Shown: positions 47,105 through 55,923 of the stretch, piece after piece | Layout of the letters: each line of letters starts with the position of its first letter | Numbering within the stretch: the stretch's first letter is position 1 | Assembly (NCBI GenBank): GCA_010365215.1 | Contig: JAAFGT010000006.1 | Coordinates: 50,872-114,871, forward strand | DNA: 64,000 nt | Reading direction: 5' to 3' | DNA from: Acidipila sp. | GTDB taxonomy: Bacteria > Acidobacteriota > Terriglobia > Acidiferrales > UBA7541 | The notes under the pieces: generated by a model | Databases searched by the model: none | What the model was told of the DNA's origin: nothing | The model's input: only the letters and a program-made list of their open reading frames with translations | Translations under genes and position numbers: made by a program

Positions 47105-47280
47105 ACAACTCCGGCTTCAGCCGTTTTCGCGGCGCCGAAGTTCTCTCCTTTCCAAACACGGGAGGCGCGGGCGTTTCCACCGGCACCCTTATCCGGCGCG
47201 CGCGATTACCGGGCGCACCGGCTGCGCTCCAGATGCCGTGGGATTTCTCTCCCGTAGGCATGAAGAGTCGGAGAATCAAC
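47105..47280 (-). promoter_or_regulatory. Structured leader of moaA, possible molybdenum-cofactor riboswitch
   Basis: The minus-strand leader can form several hairpins: ATGCC/GGCAT enclosing GGGA/TCCC near 47232-47261, a GC stem near 47190-47220, and a segment containing GGTGGAAACGCC and GCCTCCC near 47162-47182 that resembles conserved parts of the Moco RNA motif as recalled. It ends at the terminator hairpin before moaA. No covariance search could be run, so this is a proposal. Confidence 0.4.
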
Positions 47281-47316
47281 TACCAGTGTACGCCTGCGGG
47301 CGCAAACTGGCAATTC

Positions 47317-47362
47317 AGCGGCACTTTCAGACGCCGCCAGGCGGACTTCAGAAAGTGCCGCT
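47317..47362. promoter_or_regulatory. Long perfect hairpin before the saccharopine-dehydrogenase-like gene
   Basis: Perfect 12-bp arms AGCGGCACTTTC and GAAAGTGCCGCT enclose a 22-nt loop that has its own small stem (CGCC/GGCG). It ends 21 bp before the ATG at 47384 and could act in the leader of that gene or be a dispersed palindromic repeat. Confidence 0.6.
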
Positions 47363-47383
47363 ATATGCTAGAGTTAGCCCCCG

Positions 47384-48547
47384 ATGCGCATCTTTGTTTT
47401 AGGGGCCGGGGCTACCGGCTCGGTGTTAGCTCAACTGCTCGAACGCCAGGGGCATGAGGTTTCCTGCGGGGACCGCGACCCGGAACGGGCCCGGCACTTC
47501 CTGGGGAAAAGCAGCACCATTCCCATTGCCGCGGTGAATGCGCGAAACATGCGCGCCATTATTCGGGCGGCTCGCGGCAGCCATATGCTGGTGAACGCTT
47601 CGCCGGCAGTATTCAACGAAATCATTCTGCGCGCCGCGTTGCACCTGCGTGCGCACTATCTGGACATGTCCGCGCACCTGACGCGCAATCCCTTCAAGGC
47701 CGAACAGTTGCGCTTCGAGAAACGCTTCCAGCAGAAAAATCGCGCGGCGCTAATCCTGGCGGGGGTGGCGCCGGGCTTGACCAACCTGCTGGTGAAGCGC
47801 GGCGCGGAACAGTTCGATGAGGTCAACGCGGTGGAAGTGCGGCTGTACGAAAACACGGAAAGTGATGATCCGGTATCGCAATGGTCGCCCGAGGCGTCAT
47901 TCGATGAGGCCACATCGCGCCCGCGGATTTACCGCAACGGGCGGTTCGCGCTGGCGCCAAGATTCGGAGAGCGCGAGAAATTCCGCTTTCCACAGCCCAT
48001 CGGCGAGGTAGCGGTGTACCTGGCGGCGCAAGACGAAGTGGGCACGCTGCCGCACTTCCTGAAGCTGCGCAATATGGACGTGAAGATCGGCGGAAACGAG
48101 TTCGAGATGCTGCGGCGGTGGTACCGGCAGGGGAAGCTCTCCAAAGCACGCGGCATGCGACGCGCGCATTTTCCGGCGACATTGACGCCGCGGCAGATGA
48201 AGAAGCTGGTGAAGCGCGGAGGCCTGGCCAACGCGCGCTTCGCAGCGGTGGTTCTGATCCGCGGCACCAAAGACGGGGAGCCACTGCTGCTGCGGACGGA
48301 CGCGATCTTCCCTTCGCTGTTCCAGCTGCATCGCCTGGGCACGGCGAATTCCCTGATTGGCTGGGCTACGGCACAGATGGCCGCGCTTTTCGTGAAGCAT
48401 TTTCCGCGGGATGAAGCCGGAGTGTTTGCGCCGGAGGCTTTGCCCGCGGAAATCCGCAAGGCGATTCTCAAGGATGCGCGCGCGCGCGGAATACGCATTC
48501 TCTCAAAACTTTCGCGGCTGAAAAAAGATGAGGACGCGGAAGATTAG
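47384..48547 (+). CDS. Saccharopine dehydrogenase-like NAD(P)-binding protein
   Basis: A 387-residue protein. The Rossmann motif GAGATGSVLAQLL is at residues 7-19, followed by VLGA and the strand MLVNASPAVFNEIILRAAL, and the YLDMSAHL segment typical of saccharopine dehydrogenase-like or carboxynorspermidine-type enzymes. The C-terminal half is the larger substrate domain. The lysine-pathway function is not implied, as such proteins have many roles. It is divergent from moaA and converges with the phosphofructokinase gene with 9 bp between them. Confidence 0.82.
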   Translation: MRIFVLGAGATGSVLAQLLERQGHEVSCGDRDPERARHFLGKSSTIPIAAVNARNMRAIIRAARGSHMLVNASPAVFNEIILRAALHLRAHYLDMSAHLTRNPFKAEQLRFEKRFQQKNRAALILAGVAPGLTNLLVKRGAEQFDEVNAVEVRLYENTESDDPVSQWSPEASFDEATSRPRIYRNGRFALAPRFGEREKFRFPQPIGEVAVYLAAQDEVGTLPHFLKLRNMDVKIGGNEFEMLRRWYRQGKLSKARGMRRAHFPATLTPRQMKKLVKRGGLANARFAAVVLIRGTKDGEPLLLRTDAIFPSLFQLHRLGTANSLIGWATAQMAALFVKHFPRDEAGVFAPEALPAEIRKAILKDARARGIRILSKLSRLKKDEDAED

Positions 48548-48556
48548 GCGGGACGT

Positions 48557-49735
48557 CTAAGTGCCTTCCACCGTGAGCAGCAGGGGCAGGCCGCACTTTT
48601 CGGAATAGTGCGGGCGAAAACGCTGGGCGTTGTACATGCGCTCGAGATTCACTTTGCGCGGGCCCAGCTTGGGATCGGGCAGCGCGACGTGGGTATAGCG
48701 TCCGCCCTGCACAGCGGTCATGCGGCCCGTCCTCCCAGCGGCAATTAAATCCATGGCGATATTCGCAAAGGTCATAGCGGCCATCTGGTCGAGCATGTCG
48801 GCTTCGCCGCTGCGCAGATCGTAGGTGAGATCACTCGACATGGTGTCTTCGCCGGCGCGCTGCTTGATTTCTTCGGCCAGCGCGTGACCGATGTCCACCT
48901 TCTTTTTGTGGCCGTAGGCATCGGACTCGCCGAAGTCGGCACCCTGCTGCCCTTTCCAGACGGCGCCCTCGGAAGCGATTACGAACGAATAGCGGCTGGG
49001 ATTATTCTGCTTGTCCTGCACCAGCAGCTCGATCAGGCGATCGAGATCGAAAGGCGCTTCCGGCATCACGCAGCGCGCCGAGGTGACGTAGGCGGTGTAG
49101 AGCGCGGTGAAGCCCGAGTCGCGGCCGAAGATGCGAAACACGCCGATGCGTTCGTGCGAGCCGAGACGCTGGCGGGTGATGAGCTCTTTGGCGCGGGTGA
49201 TCGCGGTGGAAAAGCCGATGCAGTATTCGGTGTCGCGCACGTCGTTGTCCATGGTCTTGGGAATGGCGATCAGCGCGAGGCCTTGATGGTCGAGCACATG
49301 CGCGAAGCTGAGCGTGTCATCGCCGCCGATCACGATCAGCGTGTCGAGGCCGAGCGTGGCGATATTTTCCATGACGATTTCGGTGAAGTTGTAGCTGCCG
49401 TCGCCGCGGTCCATGCGCGCGAGGCGATCGGCGGGAAGGTGCGCGGGAACTTCCTTTTTCTTGACGCGCAGAGGATTGGTGCGCGAGGTGTGCAGCATGG
49501 TGCCGCCGGTGCGGTCGATGCCGCGGGTGTTGTTGCGGTCGAGGGGGCGGACATACTCCTCGTCGAACGACTGCGCGGTGGATTGCATATTGGTAAGGCC
49601 CTGCCAACCGCGGCGGATTCCCAAAACCTGGTAACCCATCTCGGTGGCTTTATAGACCACGCTCTTGATCACCGAGTTGAGACCCGGCACGTCGCCACCG
49701 CCGGTGAGAATGCCGATGCGCTTGCTCTTGGCCAT
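48557..49735 (-). CDS. 6-phosphofructokinase, pyrophosphate-type active site
   Basis: A 392-residue phosphofructokinase. ILTGGGDVPGLN is the nucleotide loop. The sequence GGDD (residues 137-140) has Asp where ATP-dependent enzymes have Gly, and PKTMDND has Lys160 where they have Gly; these two changes are the established markers of pyrophosphate-dependent enzymes. The catalytic Asp163 in TMDND is present. ATG 49735 has GGAG 7 bp upstream; GTG 49741 would be only 1 bp from it. The enzyme probably phosphorylates fructose 6-phosphate reversibly with PPi. Substrate use should be confirmed, since sequence type and donor do not always agree. Confidence 0.9.
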   Translation of the reverse strand: MAKSKRIGILTGGGDVPGLNSVIKSVVYKATEMGYQVLGIRRGWQGLTNMQSTAQSFDEEYVRPLDRNNTRGIDRTGGTMLHTSRTNPLRVKKKEVPAHLPADRLARMDRGDGSYNFTEIVMENIATLGLDTLIVIGGDDTLSFAHVLDHQGLALIAIPKTMDNDVRDTEYCIGFSTAITRAKELITRQRLGSHERIGVFRIFGRDSGFTALYTAYVTSARCVMPEAPFDLDRLIELLVQDKQNNPSRYSFVIASEGAVWKGQQGADFGESDAYGHKKKVDIGHALAEEIKQRAGEDTMSSDLTYDLRSGEADMLDQMAAMTFANIAMDLIAAGRTGRMTAVQGGRYTHVALPDPKLGPRKVNLERMYNAQRFRPHYSEKCGLPLLLTVEGT

Positions 49736-49817
49736 GTCCACGCTCCGGAGTGAAATTTTAGCATGGGCGTGAGGGTGAACCTGGAAAGGACGGCGGAAAC
49801 TGAAATGAAAGTCCCTA

Positions 49818-52664
49818 CTACAGCTTCGCGTACTCCGCTTTAGCCTGCTTCAGGATTGGAGTGTCGGAATCGGCGTTTTTCCAGATGGCGAAGTATTCCT
49901 GGTAGGCAGTCCTGGCTTTCGTGACGTCGCCCGACAGGGCATGGGCACGCGCCAGCCCGAGGCGCGCGAGTGCGCCGATGGGCTGATTTCCCACAACGCC
50001 GGGATGGTCGATAATTTTCTGAAACTCGGTGGCTGCCGCGGCGCCCTGCCTGGCGGAAAGATACGCCTCGCCGCGCAAGTAAACGGGATACAAGGAAAAA
50101 GTAAAGGTAGTATTACATTGTCCAAGTTCATAAGGTAAGGACGGCACGAGCGCTGCGATGGCCTTTGCGCTGTCACCACTCCGCAGCGCAACAGCGGCAT
50201 GAATCATGGGCAGATAATCGAACTGCCCGATGGTGTCTTTTGGAAAACGCCTGGAGAGTTCGCCTGCCAACTGCAGGGCTTTTGCGGAATCGCCTGTGAG
50301 CGCAAGGGCAATCGCGGCGAATCCCACTATCTGCCTGCCATCGGTGAGCGCAAGCCCAGCCTGCGCTTCTTGCCTGGCCATCGCCAGGTTGCCGACCAGC
50401 GCATCGCGGATTGCTGCGTGGGCCTGGTACTCTCCTGCCGTTTCCTTATGATCGGTCCTCCGCGCGGAATCGACAGCGCGCCGGGTCAGCTCACGGCTTT
50501 TAACGAACTCGCCGCGATCGGCGGCAGTTTCGGATTCGAGGAAGAACATTTGATCCTCGATTCCAGTTTTCGCGGTTTCGATCACCGTCTGGCGCTCCAT
50601 CGCTGCGGCGTCGTGTTCGAGGAAATGCACGTTGTAAAGAACCAAGGGCAGCCAGGGTGAATCGAGATTATGGGCACGTGACTCCTGAACTGCGGCCTTG
50701 GCTTGATTGAGTTGATTCAGCCACTGGTAGCTGTAAGTGACATTCACATAATTATTACCGCTGCCGGAGTTGAGCTTCACAGCCTGCAGAGCCGCAGCAT
50801 TCGCTTTCTCATAATCTCCCATGAAGGCGAAAGTGATCCATAGATTGGCCTGCGGCTCCTCATCGCGCGGGTAAGTTTGCGCCCATAACTGATAAGAGGT
50901 GCGAGCCGCCTCAAGGTTTCCGGTGACGACAAGCTCGTAAAAGGAGGAAATGGCCAGCTTTTCGCTCTCGCTCTTTCGCTCCCGCAATTCGTAAGCCTTA
51001 CGAGTATTCTCGGCAGAAAGGTTGTTTTCACTCAAGGGTTGATAGCTTTGGCCCAGCCGCAAATAAGCCATGGCGAAATTTGGATCGAGGGAGACGGCGC
51101 GCTTGAAGAGGGGGATGCCAGCGGCGTAGTCGTTGGTCACATCGATGGTTTGATTGCCGAGAGCAAAGGCCTGCAGCGCCTCCAGCGACGACGTGGTCAC
51201 GTTCTCCGGAAGCGCGTCGTACTTCTGGAGCGAGGCGAGCGATTCGCCAAGCTTGGCGCGCAGCCGGGATGCCGCATCGCCAAGCGCTTTCAGAACCTGC
51301 TCTTTTCCGTTGGCGCTCACCTGCTCATCCGAGATCAAGTCACCCGTGCCGCAGTTCACGGCCTTCAATCCCAATACATATTGGCTGCCGAGACTGGAAA
51401 TGGAGCCTTCAATGCTGGCCGCGCCGCCGGTACGCTGGCAAACCTGGCGCGTCAGTTCATGGGTCAGCTTGGCCTGCGCCGGTTGATTCATCAAAGAAAG
51501 TGTCTGCGCGATGCGTTGCTCCGAAGTCAGGCTCAGAAACGGGGACTGCTCGAGTTGCGCGGAAAGTCCTTGCCGCAATGTGTCGTCGAACACCGGATCG
51601 CCAGTCGTGTTCGTAAAGTCGGCCAGAACGATGGTATCTTTCGCCGTGAGTTTTGGCGCCGGCCTGTGCAGGAAGAAATAGACGGCGCCCACCGACAGCA
51701 CCAACGCGGCTGCCCCAGCCATCCACAGCCACAGACTGGTTGTTTTAATCTCCGAAGAGCGCGTCGCCGCAGAAATCGTGCGTGGCCCGGTGTCTCTTTT
51801 CAGGCGTTGCAGATCCGAGCGCATTTCCGCCGCGCTCTGGTAGCGCAGATCGCGGTCCTTTTCCAGCGCCTTGCCGATCACCGCTTCCAGACCCGGCAGG
51901 AGATTCCCCTTGATCTGCGACGGCAGCGCAACTTGCTGTAGCACAATCAACCCGCAAATTTCTCCTGCGCTGGCCCCGTCGAAGGGAATCCGGCCGGTGG
52001 CCATCTCGTAGAGCACGGCTCCGAAGGAGAAAAGGTCGCTGCGCGCATCGAGCTCGAGTGCGCGCACCTGCTCAGGCGACATATACGCCACGGTGCCGAG
52101 CATCGTTCCCGGACTGGTCAAGTGGACTGCATCGTGCTCCCCGAGGGTGGTATCTCCGCTGACTTGTGTCGCGTTCGAGGCCACCTTGGCCAAACCGAAA
52201 TCGAGAATCTTGGCATGTCCGCGCTCGGTCACGAAAATGTTAGCGGGCTTAATGTCGCGATGCACGATCCCTTTGCCATGAGCGGCGTCCAATCCATCGG
52301 CAATCTCAATGGCGAGGGATAACAGCGTTTCCGTATCCACCGGCTGCCCGTGGATGCGGTGCTTTAAAGTCGTTCCCTCCATATATTCCATAGCGATGAA
52401 GGCGCGGCCGTTTTCTTCGCCAATGTCGTGGATGGTGCAGATGTTCGGATGGTTCAGCGCGGACGCAGCTTTCGCTTCACGGCGAAATCGTTCGAGGGCT
52501 TGGCGGTCATGCGCCAGCTCTTCCGGCAGGAATTTCAGAGCAACGAAACGGTCCAGTCGAGTGTCTTCGGCTTTGTAGACAACTCCCATGCCTCCACCAC
52601 CGATCTTTTCTATGATTCGGTAATGAGAGATGGTTTGACCTAGGATAGGAGCCGGGTCCGGCAT
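49818..52664 (-). CDS. Serine/threonine kinase - TM - TPR protein (class B tail)
   Basis: A 948-residue receptor kinase. Kinase domain 14-290: [14 protein letters not shown], Lys44, Asp137 in [14 protein letters not shown] at 155-160, [10 protein letters not shown]. One membrane helix at about 316-336 ([21 protein letters not shown]). An alpha/beta domain ([20 protein letters not shown]) and many TPR repeats follow, ending in [20 protein letters not shown]. The tail is homologous to those at 19.6 and 61.0 kb. The kinase should face the cytoplasm and the TPRs the periplasm. Its neighbours are the phosphofructokinase and a YncE-like propeller. Confidence 0.92.
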   Translation of the reverse strand: MPDPAPILGQTISHYRIIEKIGGGGMGVVYKAEDTRLDRFVALKFLPEELAHDRQALERFRREAKAASALNHPNICTIHDIGEENGRAFIAMEYMEGTTLKHRIHGQPVDTETLLSLAIEIADGLDAAHGKGIVHRDIKPANIFVTERGHAKILDFGLAKVASNATQVSGDTTLGEHDAVHLTSPGTMLGTVAYMSPEQVRALELDARSDLFSFGAVLYEMATGRIPFDGASAGEICGLIVLQQVALPSQIKGNLLPGLEAVIGKALEKDRDLRYQSAAEMRSDLQRLKRDTGPRTISAATRSSEIKTTSLWLWMAGAAALVLSVGAVYFFLHRPAPKLTAKDTIVLADFTNTTGDPVFDDTLRQGLSAQLEQSPFLSLTSEQRIAQTLSLMNQPAQAKLTHELTRQVCQRTGGAASIEGSISSLGSQYVLGLKAVNCGTGDLISDEQVSANGKEQVLKALGDAASRLRAKLGESLASLQKYDALPENVTTSSLEALQAFALGNQTIDVTNDYAAGIPLFKRAVSLDPNFAMAYLRLGQSYQPLSENNLSAENTRKAYELRERKSESEKLAISSFYELVVTGNLEAARTSYQLWAQTYPRDEEPQANLWITFAFMGDYEKANAAALQAVKLNSGSGNNYVNVTYSYQWLNQLNQAKAAVQESRAHNLDSPWLPLVLYNVHFLEHDAAAMERQTVIETAKTGIEDQMFFLESETAADRGEFVKSRELTRRAVDSARRTDHKETAGEYQAHAAIRDALVGNLAMARQEAQAGLALTDGRQIVGFAAIALALTGDSAKALQLAGELSRRFPKDTIGQFDYLPMIHAAVALRSGDSAKAIAALVPSLPYELGQCNTTFTFSLYPVYLRGEAYLSARQGAAAATEFQKIIDHPGVVGNQPIGALARLGLARAHALSGDVTKARTAYQEYFAIWKNADSDTPILKQAKAEYAKL

Positions 52665-52734
52665 AAGGCGCTCATCTTAGGTTGCGGGCTAAAGGCATGT
52701 CAACGAACGCAAGGCCCGGATGAAACTACTCGGG

Positions 52735-53751
52735 TCAGTGCACTTCGTAGATTTGCAGCGCGAGTTTTGCGTCCGGCTTGCCTTTGCCGGAGAGAGCGAC
52801 GTAGAGGCGGTTGAGCTGGGGCACAAAAATTGAGGTTTTGGCGCGGTAGGCGGTGGGGACTTCGGCGATGTGCCGGTAATGGTCGGCATCGCGCTGTTCA
52901 AAAACGGAAGCGGCTTCGCTGCCGGTGACGTAGATGCGTTTACGCGAGACGTCGAAGGACATGTCGCTGTTGACAGCGACCGATGGGAGAGATGCCACCA
53001 CGCTGCCAGAGTCGATATTAAAAACAATGAAGCGCGCGGGCTGGCGAGTGGCGGTGAAGAGGCGGTGGTGAGGCTCGTCCAAGGCGATGGCGTGAGCCTG
53101 GTGCGCTTGCGGCAAAGGCCATCTGGCAACGAGCCGGTTGGTGGTTAAATCAATCACTCCGACTTCGTCGGAGCCGGTGAGGTTTACGTAGAGTTTTTTG
53201 CCGGCACGGTCGACGATCATTCCTTCATTGCCGCTGCCGGGCAAGCCGGCAACGTCGCCAACGTGTTTGAACGATTGCGTATCGATGATGCTGAGAACAT
53301 GCGTGGGGGCGCCGGAGCTGCCGCCGCTTTCCACGTAATAATATTTATTCACAGGATTCAGTGCAGCGTGATCCACGCCAGGCCCTAATTTTATAGTGCC
53401 GATAATTTTGTAATCTTTGCAATCCACGAGTTGCACCGCATTTTCGCCTCCGTCGGTGACGATCAGGCGATTTGATTCGGGCAGATAAGCCATCACCAGT
53501 GGGTGCCCGAAGCCTTCGATACTATGAATCCGCTCGCCGGTCTGGAGATTAAATACCTCGACCGTCTTCTGCTCTTCGGCGGCGAGAAAGAGCCGGTTGC
53601 CGTTGAGGTCCAAGCCGAAATGGTCGAGGTCGCCGGTGAATCCCGGCAGCGGCGTGGTGATGAGCAATTTCAATGGAAGTTTTTGCCGCGCGTTCGCGGT
53701 AAGCGCAGGTAAAAGCAATATCATCATGCAAATCTTCAGTGTTCGCCGCAA
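52735..53751 (-). CDS. YncE-like beta-propeller protein, exported
   Basis: About 338 residues with a signal peptide (LKICMMILLLPALTANA) and seven or so propeller blades, seen as repeated strands such as NRLIVTDGGENAVQLVDC, KKLYVNLTGSDEVGVIDL, HRLFTATRQPARFIVFN and RLYVALSGKGK. YncE-like propellers bind partners or ligands in the periplasm. The start is TTG 53749-53751, chosen because an AGGAGG lies 6 bp upstream and the resulting n-region is RRTLK; the frame is open 20 codons further. It sits between two TPR signalling genes and is transcribed away from the winged-helix gene. Confidence 0.82.
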   Translation of the reverse strand: MRRTLKICMMILLLPALTANARQKLPLKLLITTPLPGFTGDLDHFGLDLNGNRLFLAAEEQKTVEVFNLQTGERIHSIEGFGHPLVMAYLPESNRLIVTDGGENAVQLVDCKDYKIIGTIKLGPGVDHAALNPVNKYYYVESGGSSGAPTHVLSIIDTQSFKHVGDVAGLPGSGNEGMIVDRAGKKLYVNLTGSDEVGVIDLTTNRLVARWPLPQAHQAHAIALDEPHHRLFTATRQPARFIVFNIDSGSVVASLPSVAVNSDMSFDVSRKRIYVTGSEAASVFEQRDADHYRHIAEVPTAYRAKTSIFVPQLNRLYVALSGKGKPDAKLALQIYEVH

Positions 53752-53757
53752 TGATTG

Positions 53758-53763
53758 CCTCCT
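53758..53763 (-). promoter_or_regulatory. Strong ribosome binding site deciding a TTG start
   Basis: AGGAGG on the minus strand, 6 bp before the TTG at 53749-53751. It selects this start over the upstream codons of the same frame for the propeller gene. Confidence 0.75.
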
Positions 53764-53967
53764 AGGAATTACTACGGATCGCGCTTCACTTCGCGGCGGA
53801 TTCCCGCCCAAGTGCGGTTGTCAGCTTATCGTACCGCTGGCGGCAGGCGAGTCAAGGACTCCGGGCGATGAACGCCCTAAAGGAATAGCGCGAGCGGGAC
53901 ACGCGGCTGGGGTTTCTGGAGTTTTGCTTGGCGAAGATGTTAAGCTTTCGACAATTCTGGAACTGGC

Positions 53968-55869
53968 ATGACGGATAAACAACGCCAATCTGCGCAAGTG
54001 TTTCGCTCGGGTGCTTTCGAAATTGATCTGGGCACGGGAGAGCTGCGCAAGGATGGGCAGCGCGTGGCGTTGCAGGAGCAGCCGTTTCAGGTGCTGGCGC
54101 TGCTGGTGAAGCGCGCGGGGAAGGTGGTCACCCGCGAAGAAATTCTTCGTGAGCTGTGGCCCGCGGGAAGCGCAGTGGATCCGGATCGCAGCCTGGATAT
54201 TGCGATGAACACGCTGCGCGGAGCGCTGGGGGATGCAGCGGATCGCGCGACCTTGGTGAAGACGCTGCCGGGCCGCGGCTTTCAATTCGTCGCCCCGGTT
54301 AGAGCGGAATCCGCGCGACCCATGGGAATCGAAGCGCTGGGGCGGAAGCGGCTGCAAGCACTGGCGCCTCGCGGCGGAAATTCGTTTCTGCGCTGGGGCC
54401 CTATCGCCATGGTATTCGTGCTGGGAGCGGGGTTGGCGCTCGCGGCTTACGTACTGGTGAAGCGCGCGCCGACGACGGCGGCGCGGATCAAACTGGCGGT
54501 GCTGCCCTTCAACAACCTCAGCGGAAAGGCGGAAGACGAGCATCTGTCCGACGGAATGACCGAAGAGATGATCACGCGGCTGGGACGGTTGCAAGGCCAG
54601 CGGCTGGGAGTTATCGCGGCGACTTCGGTGTGGCCGTTCAAGCATACTCTGGAGAGCGTCCAGCAGATCGGCAACCGGCTGGGCGTGGACTACCTGGTGG
54701 AAGGCAGCGTTTTTCATGAGAGCAACCAGATCCGCATCTCCGCGAAACTCATCCAGGTGAGCGACGCCACGCAATTGTGGACGGAATCCTACGACCGGCC
54801 CTACACCGGAATTCTTTCGATTGAAAGCGAAGTGGCCGGGAGCGTGGCCGATTCGCTGACGCTGCGGCTGCTGCCGGCGGAGCGGGCGCGGCTGGTGGCG
54901 CCGAACGCAAAAAGTCCGGAAGCGCACGAAGCCTACTTCAACGGGCGTTATCAGTGGAACAAACGAACACCCGACGGCTTTCTAAAGAGCATCGACTACT
55001 ACAATGAGGCCATCGCCATCGATCCGAATTATGCCGCCGCGTACGCGGGTTTGGCGGACGCCTACATCATGCTGGGGTTCTACAGTATTTCGCCGCCCAG
55101 CCAGTCGTTCGAGAAATCCAAGCAGGCGGCGGTGCGGGCACTGGAGCTGGACGATTCACTGGCCGAAGCGCACGCCTCGCTTGCGGATACGCGGCTTAAC
55201 TACGATTACGATTGGGAAGGCGCCGGGAAAGAGTTTCGCCGGGCGATCGAGCTCAACCCCAACTATGCGACGGCGCACGAGTGGTATTCCGTGTACCTGG
55301 CGTTGACGGGCAAAGAGAAAGAGGGCCTGGAGGAGATCCGGCGAGCGCACGAGCTCGACCCGTTGTCGCTTACGATCGATGCCGATAGCGCGCTTAATTA
55401 TTTTTATGCCCGCCGATTTGATGAGGCCATTGCGCAGTGCCATAAGATCCTGGAACTGGATCCAAATTTCGGTTTGGGGCACATGTGGCTGGGACGCGCG
55501 TACCAGGCGAAGGGGATGAATTCCGAAGCGATTGCGGAATTGCGGCAGGCTCATGAGCTGCAGCCGGCGAATCCACTTTACCTGGCGTTGCTGGGAAGCG
55601 TTTACGGGGTGTCGGGGAAGACAGCGGAAGCGCAGAAAATCATCGGTCAATTTAAGGATGCGGCGGCGAATCACTATGTTCCGCCGGTGATGATTTCGCT
55701 GGTGTATGTGGGACTGGGAGACAAGGTGCAGGCGCTCGATTGGGCGGAGAAAGCTTATGCGGAACACGCGCCTATGCTGACGCGGGTAAAGCGCGACACG
55801 ATGGTGGACGGGCTGCGGCCGGAGAAGCGGTTTCAGGATTTATTGCGGCGCGTGGGACCTGCCGATTGA
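53968..55869 (+). CDS. Winged-helix - TM - FlgO/TolB-like - TPR regulator (class A tail)
   Basis: A 633-residue CadC-like regulator. Winged helix 14-113 (SGAFEIDLGTGELRKDGQRV, VVTREEILRELWPAGSAVDPD, TLPGRGFQFVAPV). Membrane helix about 148-166 (IAMVFVLGAGLALAAYVLV). FlgO/TolB-like domain about 172-310 (IKLAVLPFNNLSGKAEDEHL, DGMTEEMITRL). TPR repeats to the end, RFQDLLRRVGPAD. The next gene, 54 bp downstream, encodes a kinase with the same tail type, so one operon makes a DNA-binding and a phosphorylating version. Divergent from the propeller gene, which may be a target. Confidence 0.92.
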   Translation: MTDKQRQSAQVFRSGAFEIDLGTGELRKDGQRVALQEQPFQVLALLVKRAGKVVTREEILRELWPAGSAVDPDRSLDIAMNTLRGALGDAADRATLVKTLPGRGFQFVAPVRAESARPMGIEALGRKRLQALAPRGGNSFLRWGPIAMVFVLGAGLALAAYVLVKRAPTTAARIKLAVLPFNNLSGKAEDEHLSDGMTEEMITRLGRLQGQRLGVIAATSVWPFKHTLESVQQIGNRLGVDYLVEGSVFHESNQIRISAKLIQVSDATQLWTESYDRPYTGILSIESEVAGSVADSLTLRLLPAERARLVAPNAKSPEAHEAYFNGRYQWNKRTPDGFLKSIDYYNEAIAIDPNYAAAYAGLADAYIMLGFYSISPPSQSFEKSKQAAVRALELDDSLAEAHASLADTRLNYDYDWEGAGKEFRRAIELNPNYATAHEWYSVYLALTGKEKEGLEEIRRAHELDPLSLTIDADSALNYFYARRFDEAIAQCHKILELDPNFGLGHMWLGRAYQAKGMNSEAIAELRQAHELQPANPLYLALLGSVYGVSGKTAEAQKIIGQFKDAAANHYVPPVMISLVYVGLGDKVQALDWAEKAYAEHAPMLTRVKRDTMVDGLRPEKRFQDLLRRVGPAD

Positions 55870-55923
55870 GGAGCGGTTTGGGGCGTTGACTTGCGGGCGG
55901 GTGCGGCCTAGGATTCGGGACTA

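Noticed and set aside
47028..47279. 83-codon frame in the moaA leader
   Set aside because: It overlaps the first codons of moaA and the terminator hairpin, has no ribosome site and no family-like sequence.
46015..47457. 480-codon open frame across moaA and its leader on the other strand
   Set aside because: Covers moaA in antisense and continues through a structured leader; no recognisable domain.
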